From NCBI RefSeq assembly GCF_004919105.1, contig NZ_STGK01000008.1, forward strand, positions 1 to 64,000: 64,000 nucleotides of DNA, in the 5' to 3' direction. How positions within the stretch are numbered: position 1 is the first letter of the stretch; each line of letters opens with the position of its first letter. The notes below the pieces were generated by a model. That model was not told where the DNA came from and made no database searches. It was given only the letters and a program-made list of their open reading frames with translations. The position numbers and the translations under genes are program-made. Positions 48,901 to 57,193 of the stretch are shown one piece after another. The DNA is from Nocardioides sp. GY 10113. GTDB taxonomy: Bacteria; Actinomycetota; Actinomycetes; Propionibacteriales; Nocardioidaceae.

Positions 48901-49940
48901 CAGCCGTCGGTACCGGTCGCGCCCGCCGCCAGCGCGGCCTGCGGGATGTGGTGCACGCCGATCCGCTTGCGGAAGACCCAGTAGGTCCAGCTCTGGTAGG
49001 CCAGCACGATCGGGGTGAAGATCACCGCGACCCAGGTCATGATCTTCAGCGTGTAGGCCGTGGCCGCCGCGTTGGTCGTGGTCAGCGACGTGCCGTCGGC
49101 CAGCGACGTCGGCATCACGTCGGGGAACAGGGCGGCGAAGAGCCCGCCGACCGCCAGCGCGATGGCGATGAAGGTGCCGAGGAAGCCCCAGCCCTCGCGG
49201 CCGGTGAAGGCCGCGGCCAGCCCGGCGACCAGCGAGAGGGCGGCACCCACGAACAGCACGGCCGACAGAGCCGAGCCGGTGTCGATCTGGGTCCAGATCA
49301 GGAAGACCACCGCGAGCACGGCGGCCACCAGCCCGATCCGGACGGCCAGGTTGCGCGCCTCGCCGCGGATCGGCCCCTCGGTCTTGAGGGCGACGAACAT
49401 CGCGCCGTGGACCAGGAAGAGGGCCGTGGTGGTCAGACCGCCGAGGACGGCGTAGGGGTTCAGCAGCTCCCAGAACCCGCCGACGTACTCCAGCTCGGCG
49501 TCGATCTTGACCCCGCGCAGGATGTTGGCGAAGGCGACGCCCCACAGGAAGGCGGGCACCACGGAGCCGAAGAAGATCGCGGCGTCCCAGCGCTTGCGCC
49601 AGGTCGGGTCGTCGCGCTTGGCCCGGTACTCGAAGGCCAGGCCACGCACGATCAGCGCCACCAGGATCAGCAGCAGCGGGAAGTAGAACCCGCTGAACAA
49701 CGTCGCGTACCACTCGGGGAACGCCGCGAAGGTGGCGCCGCCGGCGACCAGGACCCACACCTCGTTGCCGTCCCAGACGGGGCCGATCGTGTTGATCATG
49801 ACCCGCCGCTCGGGCGCCTCGGAGCTCTTGCCGCCGAGCACCGGCAGCAGCATGCCGACACCGAAGTCGAAGCCCTCGAGGCAGAAGTAGCCGATCCACA
49901 GGACGGCGATGAGGATGAACCAGACAGTGGTCAGTTCCAT
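48900..49940 (-). CDS. cydB: Cytochrome bd oxidase subunit II
   Basis: This 346-residue membrane protein has eight or so helices and the CydB signatures WFILIAVLWIGYFCLEGFDF at the N-terminus and GPVWDGNEVWLV-like GPVWDGNEVWVLVAGG. With CydA it forms the quinol oxidase that reduces oxygen to water at low oxygen tension. The ATG 49940 lies 25 nt after cydA. The stop codon overlaps the cydDC start, so the operon is tightly coupled. Confidence 0.96.
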
Positions 49941-49965
49941 GACAAGTCGTTCCTTCCCTGTCGGC

Positions 49966-51426
49966 TCAGTACGCGAAGGCCAGCGGCCGGTCGGGGTCGT
50001 TGTCGTCGTCGCGCACCTGGGGCTCGACGAACGGCTCGGCCCCCTTGCGGATGTAGGTCAGCATCAGCTTCACCTCGACGACGGCGAGCGCGCCGTAGAG
50101 CAGGGTGAAGACGATCAGGGAGGTCAGCACCTCGCCCGCGCTCACCCCCGGCGAGACCGCGCTCTCGGTGGTCATCAGGCCGAAGACGGTCCACGGCTGG
50201 CGGCCGGTCTCGGTGAAGATCCAGCCGGCCGAGTTGGCCAGCAGCGGCATCAGCATCAGCGCGACGGCCGCGGACGTCCACAGCCTGCCGGTGGGCGCGC
50301 GGCTGCCGCGGGTCACCCACAGCACGACGGCACCGAGCGCGGCGGCCGCCACGCCGAGACCGATCATCCAGCGGAAGGTCCAGTAGGTCAGCGGGATGTA
50401 GGGCGTGTAGTCACCCGGCGAGTAGTACGTCGTGCCCGGGTCCTGCCCGTACGTCTCGATGTACTGCTCGCGCAGCTGGTTGATGCCCTCGACCTCGCCG
50501 TCCCAGGTCCCGGTGGCCAGGAAGGAGAGCAGGTGCGGGGTGGTGATCGACCACTTCTCCTCGGTGCCGTCGGGGGTGCCGATGGTGAGCCAGGAGAAAG
50601 ACGCGGGCTGCTCGGTGTCGTAGAGCGCCTCGGCGGCCGCCATCTTCATCGGCTGCACCTCGGTCATCACCTTGCCCTGCAGGTCGCCGCTGATCGCGAC
50701 GCCGAGCCCGGCGACCATCAGCAGCGCGGCGCCGCTGCGCACCGCCTTGCGGTACATCGGGGCGTCGGCCTCGAGCGTGGCCGGGGCGTCACCGCCGCGC
50801 TTGCGGATCAGCTGCCAGAAGCCCACGGCCATCACGAAGGCGGCCGCGGTCATGTAGGCGGCGGTGATGGTGTGCGGGAACGTCACCATCTGCACCTTGT
50901 TGGTGAGCACGGCGAGGAAGTCGTTGAGCTCGGCGCGACCGGTCTCGGGGTTGAACTCGTAGCCGACGGGGTGCTGCATCCAGGAGTTGGCCGCGAGGAT
51001 GAAGTACGCCGACAGCAGCGTGCCGATGTGCGCCAGCCAGATGCAGGCGAGGTGCAGCTTGGGGTTCAGCCGGTCCCAGCCGAAGATCCACAGGCCGAGG
51101 AACGTGGACTCGAGGAAGAACGCGACCAGGCCCTCGACGGCCAGCGGGGCGCCGAAGATGTCACCGACGAAGCGCGAGTAGTCGCTCCAGTTCATCCCGA
51201 ACTGGAACTCCTGCACGATCCCGGTCACCACGCCGATGGCGAAGTTGATCAGGAAGAGCTTGCCGAAGAACTTGGTCAGGCGCAGCCACTCGGGGTTGCG
51301 CGTCCGAAGCCACGCGGTCTGGTAGGCCGCCACGATCCCCGAGAGCCCGATCGTGATCGGGACGAACAGGAAGTGGTAGACGGTCGTGATTGCGAACTGC
51401 CATCGGGCAATGTCGAGCGGGTCCAC
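49966..51426 (-). CDS. cydA: Cytochrome bd oxidase subunit I
   Basis: This 486-residue heme-bearing subunit begins MDPLDIARWQFAITTVYHF, placing the heme b595 ligand at H18 (E. coli H19). NFAIGVVTGIVQEFQFGMNW, the Q-loop region and ASFSWLTIG region are as expected. The frame is open to an ATG at 51465, but that codon lies inside the Rex-type operator; GTG 51426 is preferred because it restores the family start and fits a leaderless transcript (TACGTT -10-like box at 51434-51439, 7 nt upstream). It heads cydA-cydB-cydDC-MoxR-VWA. Confidence 0.94.
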   Translation of the reverse strand: MDPLDIARWQFAITTVYHFLFVPITIGLSGIVAAYQTAWLRTRNPEWLRLTKFFGKLFLINFAIGVVTGIVQEFQFGMNWSDYSRFVGDIFGAPLAVEGLVAFFLESTFLGLWIFGWDRLNPKLHLACIWLAHIGTLLSAYFILAANSWMQHPVGYEFNPETGRAELNDFLAVLTNKVQMVTFPHTITAAYMTAAAFVMAVGFWQLIRKRGGDAPATLEADAPMYRKAVRSGAALLMVAGLGVAISGDLQGKVMTEVQPMKMAAAEALYDTEQPASFSWLTIGTPDGTEEKWSITTPHLLSFLATGTWDGEVEGINQLREQYIETYGQDPGTTYYSPGDYTPYIPLTYWTFRWMIGLGVAAAALGAVVLWVTRGSRAPTGRLWTSAAVALMLMPLLANSAGWIFTETGRQPWTVFGLMTTESAVSPGVSAGEVLTSLIVFTLLYGALAVVEVKLMLTYIRKGAEPFVEPQVRDDDNDPDRPLAFAY

Positions 51427-51433
51427 GAATGTG

Positions 51434-51439
51434 AACGTA
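51434..51439 (-). promoter_or_regulatory. cydA -10-like box
   Basis: On the minus strand TACGTT matches TANNNT and is followed after 7 nt by the GTG at 51426, so the message would be leaderless. A clear -35 hexamer is not seen; that position overlaps the Rex-type operator. Confidence 0.4.
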
Positions 51440-51453
51440 GACCCAAAAACCGC

Positions 51454-51471
51454 TTGTGCATACATTCACAA
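51454..51471 (-). promoter_or_regulatory. Rex-type operator upstream of cydA
   Basis: The minus strand reads TTGTGAATGTATGCACAA, one mismatch from the Rex consensus TTGTGAA-N4-TTCACAA and an inverted repeat in its outer six bases. It is centred 37 bp upstream of the predicted start. Rex senses the NADH/NAD+ ratio and controls cyd operons in Streptomyces. Confidence 0.75.
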
Positions 51472-51496
51472 GCCATCCTGAGGCTGTGATTCATCT

Positions 51497-51528
51497 CGCC
51501 TGTGAAGTTGCTGATTTCACCTCAGGCG
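51497..51528. promoter_or_regulatory. Second nested palindrome upstream of the cyd operon
   Basis: CGCCTG (51497-51502) pairs with CAGGCG (51523-51528), and inside it GTGAA (51502-51506) pairs with TTCAC (51516-51520). The half-sites resemble Rex half-sites but the spacing is longer. It lies 26 bp beyond the Rex-type site. Confidence 0.4.
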
Positions 51529-51685
51529 ACGGTGCCCGAAGGGCCCCCGAAGCGCGGGACCTTCGACCATTGACCTAGCGCCTGACCTGCGGGAATGGGC
51601 TCGGACCACCCTGCCCGACCAACGATCGGGCTCGCCCGCCGCGGGCGCTCGCCACGGTGCGGGCCCACCGCCTCGACGGCTGCCC

Positions 51686-51712
51686 GAACGGGGCGCACCT
51701 CGCGCCCCGTTC
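51686..51712 (-). terminator. Terminator of the thiolase gene
   Basis: GAACGGGGCGC (51686-51696) pairs perfectly with GCGCCCCGTTC (51702-51712) around ACCTC, 8 nt beyond the thiolase stop codon. The remaining 254-bp gap between cydA and the thiolase otherwise holds only the cyd control region. Confidence 0.8.
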
Positions 51713-51719
51713 TGGGTGC

Positions 51720-52910
51720 TCAGCGAGCGAGGAGCACCGCCGAGCCGTGTCCGAACAGGCCCTGGTTGGCGGTGATCCCGACCCGCGCGCCCTCGACCTG
51801 GCGCCCGCCCGCCTGCCCCCGCAGCTGCCAGGTCAGCTCGCAGACCTGGGCGATCGCCTGGGCCGGCACGGCCTCCCCGAAGCAGGCCAGGCCACCCGAG
51901 GGGTTGACCGGGATCCGGCCGCCGAGCGTGGTGTCGCCGGCGCGCAGCAGGACCTCGGCCTCGCCGCGCTTGCACAGCCCGAGATCCTCGATCCAGTCCA
52001 GCTCCAGCGCCGTGGAGAGGTCGTAGACCTCGGCGACGTCGACGTCGGAGGGCGCGATCCCCGCCTCCTCGTACGCCGCGAGCGCGATCGACTCCTTGAA
52101 CGTGTGCTCGGGCTCGCCGCTGGCGCCCGTGCAGTCGGTGGCCAGCAGCGGCATGTCGATCACGGCGTTGGGGAAGGTCGGGGTGACCGTGGAGACCGCC
52201 TCCACCCGCACCGGGTCCGCCAGGCCGTGCCGGCGCGCGTAGTCGAGGCTGGTCAGCACCACCGCGGCGGCGCCGTCGGAGGTGGCGCAGATGTCGAGCA
52301 GGTGCAGCGGGTCGGAGACCACCGCGGAGCCGAGCACGTCGGCCACCGCCACCTCCTTGCGGTACCGCGCATTCGGGTTCTCCAGGCCGTGCCGCGAGTT
52401 CTTCACCTTCACCTGCGCGAAGTCCTCGCTGGTGGCGCCGTAGAGGTCCATCCGCCGGCGCGCGTAGAGCGCGAAGTACGCCGGGTTGGTCATCCCGAGC
52501 AGCCGGAAGCGCAGCCAGTCCGGGTCGTTCCAGCGCTCCCCCGCGTTCGGCGCGAGGAAGCCCTTGGGGGTGGTGTCGGCGCCGACGACCAGCGCCACCT
52601 CCGACATCCCGGCCAGGATCCGGGCGCGGGCAGTGTCGATGGCCTGCGCGCCGGTGGCGCACGCGGCGTAGGAGGTCGCGATCCGGGCGCCGTTCCAGCC
52701 CAGCGCCTGGGCGAACGTGGAGCCGGCGACGTAGCCGGCGTACCCGTTGCGGACGGTCTCGCCGCCGACCACGAGATCGACGTCGGACCAGGCGATGCCC
52801 GCGTCGGCGAGCGCGGCACGGGCCGCGTGGACGCCGTACTCGACGAAGTTGCGTCCCCACTTGCCCCACGGGTGCATGCCCGCGCCGGCCACGGCGATGG
52901 CGTTGCTCAT
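51720..52910 (-). CDS. Thiolase-like lipid-transfer protein (SCP-x type)
   Basis: This 396-residue protein has a thiolase fold with YAACATGAQAI placing a conserved Cys at C84, EVALVVGADTTPKGFL, and the C-terminal VNPSGGLACFGEAVPA and ANQGLFGHGSAVLL. This subgroup (often called Ltp) includes steroid side-chain aldolases and ketothiolases of mycobacteria and works with a DUF35 OB-fold partner, encoded by the overlapping upstream gene. ATG 52910 overlaps its stop as ATGA. A KstR-type box upstream suggests a role in sterol side-chain breakdown; thiolase or retro-aldolase activity cannot be separated by sequence alone. Confidence 0.88.
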   Translation of the reverse strand: MSNAIAVAGAGMHPWGKWGRNFVEYGVHAARAALADAGIAWSDVDLVVGGETVRNGYAGYVAGSTFAQALGWNGARIATSYAACATGAQAIDTARARILAGMSEVALVVGADTTPKGFLAPNAGERWNDPDWLRFRLLGMTNPAYFALYARRRMDLYGATSEDFAQVKVKNSRHGLENPNARYRKEVAVADVLGSAVVSDPLHLLDICATSDGAAAVVLTSLDYARRHGLADPVRVEAVSTVTPTFPNAVIDMPLLATDCTGASGEPEHTFKESIALAAYEEAGIAPSDVDVAEVYDLSTALELDWIEDLGLCKRGEAEVLLRAGDTTLGGRIPVNPSGGLACFGEAVPAQAIAQVCELTWQLRGQAGGRQVEGARVGITANQGLFGHGSAVLLAR

Positions 52911-53359
52911 CGGATCTCCTCCGTGCTCGCGACCGGGCGCCAGCGCCAGATGGTGCGCTCCCCGGACTCGTCGACGTTCAGCGTCTCCACGACCAGCTCG
53001 ACCTCGGCCCCGACCCGCAGGTCGGCCACCCCGAACCCGTCGGCGACCTGGCCCAGCACGACCAGCCCCTCCGGCAGCTCGACCGCGGCCAGCGCGAACG
53101 GCTCGAACGGGTCGGTGGCCGGCACGAAGGGCGCCGGCGGCTGGTACTGGGCGTCGGTGTAGGACCACACCCGGCCGGTCCGCGACAGCGGCACCGTCTC
53201 GTTCTCCGAGCCCGCGCAGGCCGGGTTCCGACAGAAGCTCGCGGCCCCCTCGGGGACCGGCGGGAACACGAGGTTCGCGCAGGTCGTGCAGCGGGAGGCG
53301 AGCAGGCGGGGCTCGGCGTCGGTGGTGAACCAGCCGGCGACGGCGGGGGTGGCGGTCAA
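52907..53359 (-). CDS. DUF35 OB-fold/zinc-ribbon protein, thiolase partner
   Basis: This 150-residue protein has an N-terminal rubredoxin-like zinc ribbon with two Cys pairs (SRCTTCAN and FCRNPACAG) and a C-terminal OB-fold (PFEPFALAAVELPEGLVVLG). DUF35 proteins form complexes with thiolase-like or Ltp proteins and open a channel for acyl-CoA substrates. The TTG at 53359 is preferred as the start: GGGAGGG lies just upstream and MTATPAVAGWFTTD is a normal family start, while the in-frame GTG at 53398 lies at the edge of the KstR-type operator. The stop overlaps the thiolase start. Confidence 0.85.
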   Translation of the reverse strand: MTATPAVAGWFTTDAEPRLLASRCTTCANLVFPPVPEGAASFCRNPACAGSENETVPLSRTGRVWSYTDAQYQPPAPFVPATDPFEPFALAAVELPEGLVVLGQVADGFGVADLRVGAEVELVVETLNVDESGERTIWRWRPVASTEEIR

Positions 53360-53383
53360 GGGCCCTCCCAGGGCGAGCGGAAC

Positions 53384-53397
53384 TAGAACGTGTTCCA
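53384..53397 (-). promoter_or_regulatory. KstR-type operator
   Basis: TAGAACGTGTTCCA fits the mycobacterial KstR pattern TNNAAC-NN-GTTNNA exactly and is a near-perfect palindrome. It lies 25 bp upstream of the DUF35 gene. KstR represses cholesterol catabolic genes and is released by a steroid-CoA intermediate. No kstR gene is in the window. Confidence 0.65.
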
Positions 53398-53456
53398 CTC
53401 TAACCGGAGGCGGCCCGGTCCGCAGGGCGCGATCCCACCCGTTGATCGAGATGGGA

Positions 53457-53984
53457 GCCCGTCCGGTGGTCGAGGTGCGGGCGGAGCGAGCCCAGCCGGT
53501 GGTTGAGGTGCGAGCGGAGCGAGCCCAGCCGGTGGTTGAGGTGCGAGCGGAGCGAGCCCAGCCGGTGGTTGAGGTGCGAGCGGAGCGAGCCCAGCCGGTG
53601 GTTGAGGTGCGAGCGGAGCGAGCCCAGCCGGTGGTTGAGGTGCGAGCGGAGCGAGCCCAGCCGGTGGTTGAGGTGCGAGCGGAGCGAGCCCAGCCGGTGG
53701 TTGAGGTGCGAGCGGAGCGAGCCCAGCCGGTGGTTGAGGTGCGAGCGGAGCGAGCCCAGCCGGTGGTTGAGGTGCGAGCGGAGCGAGCCCAGCCGGTGGT
53801 TGAGGTGCGAGCGGAGCGAGCCCAGCCGGTGGTTGAGGTGCGAGCGGAGCGAGCCCAGCCGGTGGTTGAGGTGCGAGCGGAGCGAGCCCAGCCGGTGGTT
53901 GAGGTGCGAGCGGAGCGAGCCCAGCCGGTGGTTGAGGTGCGAGCGGAGCGAGCCCAGCCGGTGGTTGAGGTGCGAGCGGAGCGA
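53457..53984. repeat. Tandem array: 16 units of 33 bp, 15 identical
   Basis: A slightly diverged unit (53457-53489) is followed by exactly fifteen identical 33-bp units (53490-53984), each containing CCGGTGGTTGAGGTGCGAG and ending GAGCGGAGCGA. The identity of all fifteen means recent expansion or homogenisation. There are no unique spacers, so it is not a CRISPR array. The unit is the left part of the palindromic element that closes the array. Confidence 0.97.
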
Positions 53985-53998
53985 GCCTCGAAACCACC
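53960..53998. repeat. Complete 39-bp palindromic element at the array end
   Basis: The last unit continues into GAGCCTCGAAACCACC, so GGTGGTT (53960-53966) can pair with AACCACC (53992-53998) and GAGG with CCTC. The preceding units lack this right arm. A related element stands at 57139-57185. Confidence 0.75.
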
Positions 53999-54013
53999 GC
54001 CGCCGGCGCCGGG

Positions 54014-55810
54014 TCAGTCCTGCCCGCGGTCCTGCTTTTGCCTCGGCTTCTCCGGCTCCGGCTGCTCGCAGCGCACTGTGTCGGCCGGCGTGTAGACGGT
54101 GTGGAACGTCTCGGTGTGGTCGACCGCGGACTCGCCGGCCCGGCGGAAGGTGCGGGTGACGTCCACCTGGAAGCCGGCGTAGCCGGTGAACGGCTCGCAG
54201 TCGGGCGTGTCCAGGATCCGGGTCGCGGGCTCGACGTAGGCGTAGCGGTCGGAGGTGGTGGACTCGATGTCCCAGACCTTCGTCGAGTACATCTGCACCG
54301 TGACCACACCCTGGCTGGAGTAGGTGCCGGGCTTCACGGTGGCGTGGATCAGCACGCCGTAGTCGGTGTCGTTGCGGAACCGCAGGTCGACCGTCGGCCA
54401 GGCCACCGTCGCCTCGCGGCCCACCGGGTAGCGGTCGATGTAGAACGAGTGCGGCTTGTGCTCGACGTCCTCGAGGCCGGCGAAGAACATCGCGTTGAAG
54501 AGCGTGGTCGCCATCTGCGAGACGCCGCCGCCGTAGTCCTTCTTCAGGATGCCGTTGGAGATGATGTAGCCGATCGTGAAGCCGTTCTCGGCCGTGCGCT
54601 CGCCGACGGTGTCGTTGAGCGAGAAGGTCTCCCCCGGCTTGAGCACCGTGCCGTCGACCAGCTCGGCGGCCCGGCCGATGTTGACGTTGCGGTACTCCGC
54701 GTAGGGGTAGTAGGTCGTGAACTCCGAGACCTTGCGCTTGATGCCGAGCGCGCGGGCGTCCGCGGTGGTGAAGTCGGCGTCGACCACCGTGGCCTTCACC
54801 TTGCCGCTGCGCTCACCCTCGGGCGCGGTGAGCAGGCCGAGGAAGACGCCGGTGACGTCGGCCGGTTCGAAGCTGACGCCGGGCTTGGCCGGCACGACCC
54901 TCGGCTTCCCGTCGACCAGCCGGACCGAGGCGTCGACCGGCTCGCCGGAGGTGGTGGCGCTCTTCACGAGCCGAGTCAGACGCTCCTGGTCGACCTCGGG
55001 CACCAGGACACCGCCCTCGTTGACCATCGACAGCGCGGAGGCGTACTGGGCGGGCCGCAGCCTGACGTCGGACTCTCCGAAGACCAGCGTGACGGGCGAG
55101 GACATGGCCGGGTTGGCGAACTCGTCGAGCGCCTGCTGCACGTCGGCGTCGTCGATCTCCGGCTGCGCGGCGGTGACCTCGAGCTCCACCCGGTCCTGCC
55201 CCTCCAGGTACGCCGCCACGATCGCGTCGCGGGCGGCATCGGTGTCGACGGCGTCTCCGGGCACCGGGTCGATCACCGTGACGCCCTTGCGGGTGAAGCG
55301 GATGCCGCCGTCGCGCGGCGGGATGCCGAGCCCCTCGGAGAGCTCGGCCAGCGTCTCGTCGAGCAGCGCCTCGTCGATCGTCACCACCGCGTCGACGTCG
55401 CCGCCGCCGGTGAAGTAGTCCCACTGCCGCGCCGGGGCCCAGCTCTCCTCGGCGCCGGCGGCGTCGACGGAGGCCTCGTAGTCGACCGAGAGCCCGAGGT
55501 CGGCCGGCGTGACCGAGGCGGTGCGGTCGCCGGGGTCGATGCCACCGCGGGTCACCGACAGCTCGATCGACCCCTCGCCGCGCGCGCCGAAGGCCGACTC
55601 CAGCTCGGCGATCGCGTCGGCGCGCTCCATCCCGCCCACGTCGACGCCGGAGATGGAGGCGCCGCGCGGGACCCGGTCGCCGGCGACCTCGTGCGCGGCG
55701 GCGTAGCCCCCGGCGGCGAGCAGGACCAGGACCAGCAGCAGCACGATCACGAGGCGACCGCCCGGGCGCTCGGAGCGCCCCGGGCTGCTGTCCTGGTCCC
55801 AGAAAGTCAC
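54014..55810 (-). CDS. VanW family protein with peptidoglycan-binding domains
   Basis: This 598-residue protein has a short cytoplasmic tail, one membrane helix (about 20-42, VIVLLLVLVLLAAGGYAAA), repeated beta-rich peptidoglycan-binding-like domains (about 55-365) and the VanW/G5-adjacent domain (about 370-500) with EYRNVNIGRAAELVDGTVLK, GFTIGYIISNGI and DYGGGVSQMATTLFNAMF. The bulk should lie outside the membrane. VanW was named from vancomycin-resistance clusters, but most chromosomal members have no proven role beyond the cell wall. No other glycopeptide-resistance genes are nearby. ATG 55810. Confidence 0.9.
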   Translation of the reverse strand: MTFWDQDSSPGRSERPGGRLVIVLLLVLVLLAAGGYAAAHEVAGDRVPRGASISGVDVGGMERADAIAELESAFGARGEGSIELSVTRGGIDPGDRTASVTPADLGLSVDYEASVDAAGAEESWAPARQWDYFTGGGDVDAVVTIDEALLDETLAELSEGLGIPPRDGGIRFTRKGVTVIDPVPGDAVDTDAARDAIVAAYLEGQDRVELEVTAAQPEIDDADVQQALDEFANPAMSSPVTLVFGESDVRLRPAQYASALSMVNEGGVLVPEVDQERLTRLVKSATTSGEPVDASVRLVDGKPRVVPAKPGVSFEPADVTGVFLGLLTAPEGERSGKVKATVVDADFTTADARALGIKRKVSEFTTYYPYAEYRNVNIGRAAELVDGTVLKPGETFSLNDTVGERTAENGFTIGYIISNGILKKDYGGGVSQMATTLFNAMFFAGLEDVEHKPHSFYIDRYPVGREATVAWPTVDLRFRNDTDYGVLIHATVKPGTYSSQGVVTVQMYSTKVWDIESTTSDRYAYVEPATRILDTPDCEPFTGYAGFQVDVTRTFRRAGESAVDHTETFHTVYTPADTVRCEQPEPEKPRQKQDRGQD

Positions 55811-55819
55811 GGCGTCATC

Positions 55820-56176
55820 CTAGGGACGGGCCAATGGCGGACCGACACCGTCCTGCGCCGCGGGGTCCTGACGGCGCCGCAGGCCGACCAGGCCGGCGAC
55901 GAGCACCGCGGGCACGGCCGCCAGCAGCAGGTAGCCGCTGAGATCGCCCGAGACCAGGAAGTCGCCCTCCGCCCGGGACATGCTGAGCACGAAGGTGACC
56001 ACCGCCCAGGCCGCCCCGAACGGCGCCCTGCCCCAGCCGCCGGGGAGCGCGACCAGGGTCGCCGCGGTGGCGGCCAGCCCCAGCGCCATCCCCCACCAGT
56101 AGGAGTGGAGCAGCACCGTGCAGACGGCGACGCCCACGCCGAGCAGGAGGGCGCCCAGCGCGAGGAGGATGCGCAC
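55820..56176 (-). CDS. Small membrane protein (DUF6113-like)
   Basis: This 118-residue protein has about four hydrophobic helices and a short polar tail; HSYWWGMALGLAATAATLVA and SMSRAEGDFLVSGDLSGYLL are its most distinctive parts, and it resembles DUF6113 proteins that follow mshB in actinobacteria. The GTG start 56176 lies 8 nt after the mshB stop, so they are cotranscribed. No function is known. Confidence 0.7.
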   Translation of the reverse strand: MRILLALGALLLGVGVAVCTVLLHSYWWGMALGLAATAATLVALPGGWGRAPFGAAWAVVTFVLSMSRAEGDFLVSGDLSGYLLLAAVPAVLVAGLVGLRRRQDPAAQDGVGPPLARP

Positions 56177-56184
56177 GGCGTCGG

Positions 56185-57108
56185 TCAGGACGGCTCGATG
56201 CCGGCGAAGAGGTCGTCCTCCCAGCCGTTCTCACCCACCGGGCCCGGGACGCCCTTGACGAGGCGGAACTGCTCCATCCCGAAGGCCTGGCTGCCGACGT
56301 TGTTGGAGAGCGCGAAGAACGGTCCGTCGGTGGTGATCTGGGTGGCGTGGGCGCGCAGGGCGTCCATCTTGCGCGACAGGTAGGCGCTGCCGTCCACCTC
56401 GGCGCTGATGTCCTCGTCGGGGCGGAACATCGGCGGCAGCGGGCCGTCGGGGTCCATGCCCTCGAAGGTGGTGGTGTCGCCGGCCGCCCGCAGCCGCCGC
56501 AGCCCCTCGCGGATCCGGCTCTCGGCGATGGCGCCCCAGTAGATCTTCGGGATGTCCCACGCCTCCCCCAGGTCACGCCGGTACGACGGCGCGGCGGCCA
56601 GCACGGCGCCGTACATGGCCACCCGATGCGCCTGGATGTGGTCGGGGTGGCCGTAGCCGCCGAACTCGTCGTAGGTGACCAGCACCTGCGGCCGCACCTC
56701 GCGGATCACCTCGACCAGGCGGGTGGCGGCCTCGGTCAGGTCGGCGTGCCAGAAGGCGTTGGCGTGGATGTCGTCGGCGGCGACGGCGTGACCGTCCTCG
56801 TGCCACTTCATCCCCGAGTCGCGGTAGGTGCCGAAGCCGCCGAGGAACCGGTGGTCGGTGACCCCCAGCGCGGCCATCGCGTCGGCCAGCTCGCCCTTGC
56901 GGTGCTCGCCCAGCCCGTCCGTCCGGTCGGCGGCCAGGTGCTCCAGCTCGGGCACCAGGATCTCGCCCATCTCGCCCGCGGTGCAGGTGACGAGCGTGAC
57001 GCCGCGGCCCTCCGCGACGTACTTGGCCATCGTGGCGCCCTGGCCGATCGACTCGTCGTCGGGGTGGGCGTGGACCAGCAGCAGCCGCAGCGAGGGCGAG
57101 GAGCTCAT
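56185..57108 (-). CDS. mshB: N-acetyl-1-D-myo-inositol-2-amino-2-deoxy-alpha-D-glucopyranoside deacetylase
   Basis: This 307-residue zinc enzyme of the PIG-L/LmbE family carries out the deacetylation step of mycothiol synthesis, giving GlcN-Ins for ligation to cysteine by MshC. Zinc ligands are visible in VHAHPDDES (H15, D18) and GYGHPDHIQ (H157). [10 protein letters not shown] and [12 protein letters not shown] fit MshB rather than the related Mca amidase, with which the family overlaps. Length is normal. ATG 57108. Mycothiol is restricted to actinobacteria. Confidence 0.93.
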   Translation of the reverse strand: MSSSPSLRLLLVHAHPDDESIGQGATMAKYVAEGRGVTLVTCTAGEMGEILVPELEHLAADRTDGLGEHRKGELADAMAALGVTDHRFLGGFGTYRDSGMKWHEDGHAVAADDIHANAFWHADLTEAATRLVEVIREVRPQVLVTYDEFGGYGHPDHIQAHRVAMYGAVLAAAPSYRRDLGEAWDIPKIYWGAIAESRIREGLRRLRAAGDTTTFEGMDPDGPLPPMFRPDEDISAEVDGSAYLSRKMDALRAHATQITTDGPFFALSNNVGSQAFGMEQFRLVKGVPGPVGENGWEDDLFAGIEPS

Positions 57109-57138
57109 GTCGTCCAGGGTAGTGAGCGCGCGGGCGTG

Positions 57139-57185
57139 CCGGTGGTTGAGGTGCGAGGCGCCCCGGCGCCGAGCCTCGAAACCCC
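57139..57185. repeat. Palindromic element related to the 33-bp array unit
   Basis: Begins CCGGTGGTTGAGGTGCGAG like the array unit and ends GAGCCTCGAAACC like the array's closing element, with a different middle (GCGCCCCGGCGCC). It lies between mshB and the upstream hypothetical gene and shows that the array derives from a dispersed element. Confidence 0.75.
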
Positions 57186-57193
57186 GGCGCGCC

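Larger units (their letters stand above)
53398..54013. other. Intergenic region holding the 33-bp tandem array
   Basis: Apart from the array at 53457-53984 and the closing palindrome at 53960-53998, these 616 bp contain no gene. Open frames across the array on both strands are products of its 33-bp (11-codon) period. Confidence 0.75.

Noticed and set aside
51427..51465. ATG at 51465 as the cydA start
   Set aside because: It would add 13 residues absent from the family, has no ribosome binding site, and lies inside the Rex-type operator.
53360..53398. GTG at 53398 as the DUF35 gene start
   Set aside because: Translation would pass through the KstR-type box; the TTG at 53359 has a ribosome binding site and the family start.
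53457..53984. CRISPR array
   Set aside because: The units are directly adjacent with no unique spacers, and no cas genes are in the window.
53286..54309. Repeat proteins of 11-residue units encoded on either strand of the array
   Set aside because: A 33-bp repeat without stop codons opens frames on both strands automatically. Three such frames overlap, none has a sound start, and the identical nucleotide units show no codon-level selection.
54014..55810. Vancomycin-resistance gene
   Set aside because: VanW domains are common in chromosomal proteins, and no vanS/R/H/A/X genes are nearby.
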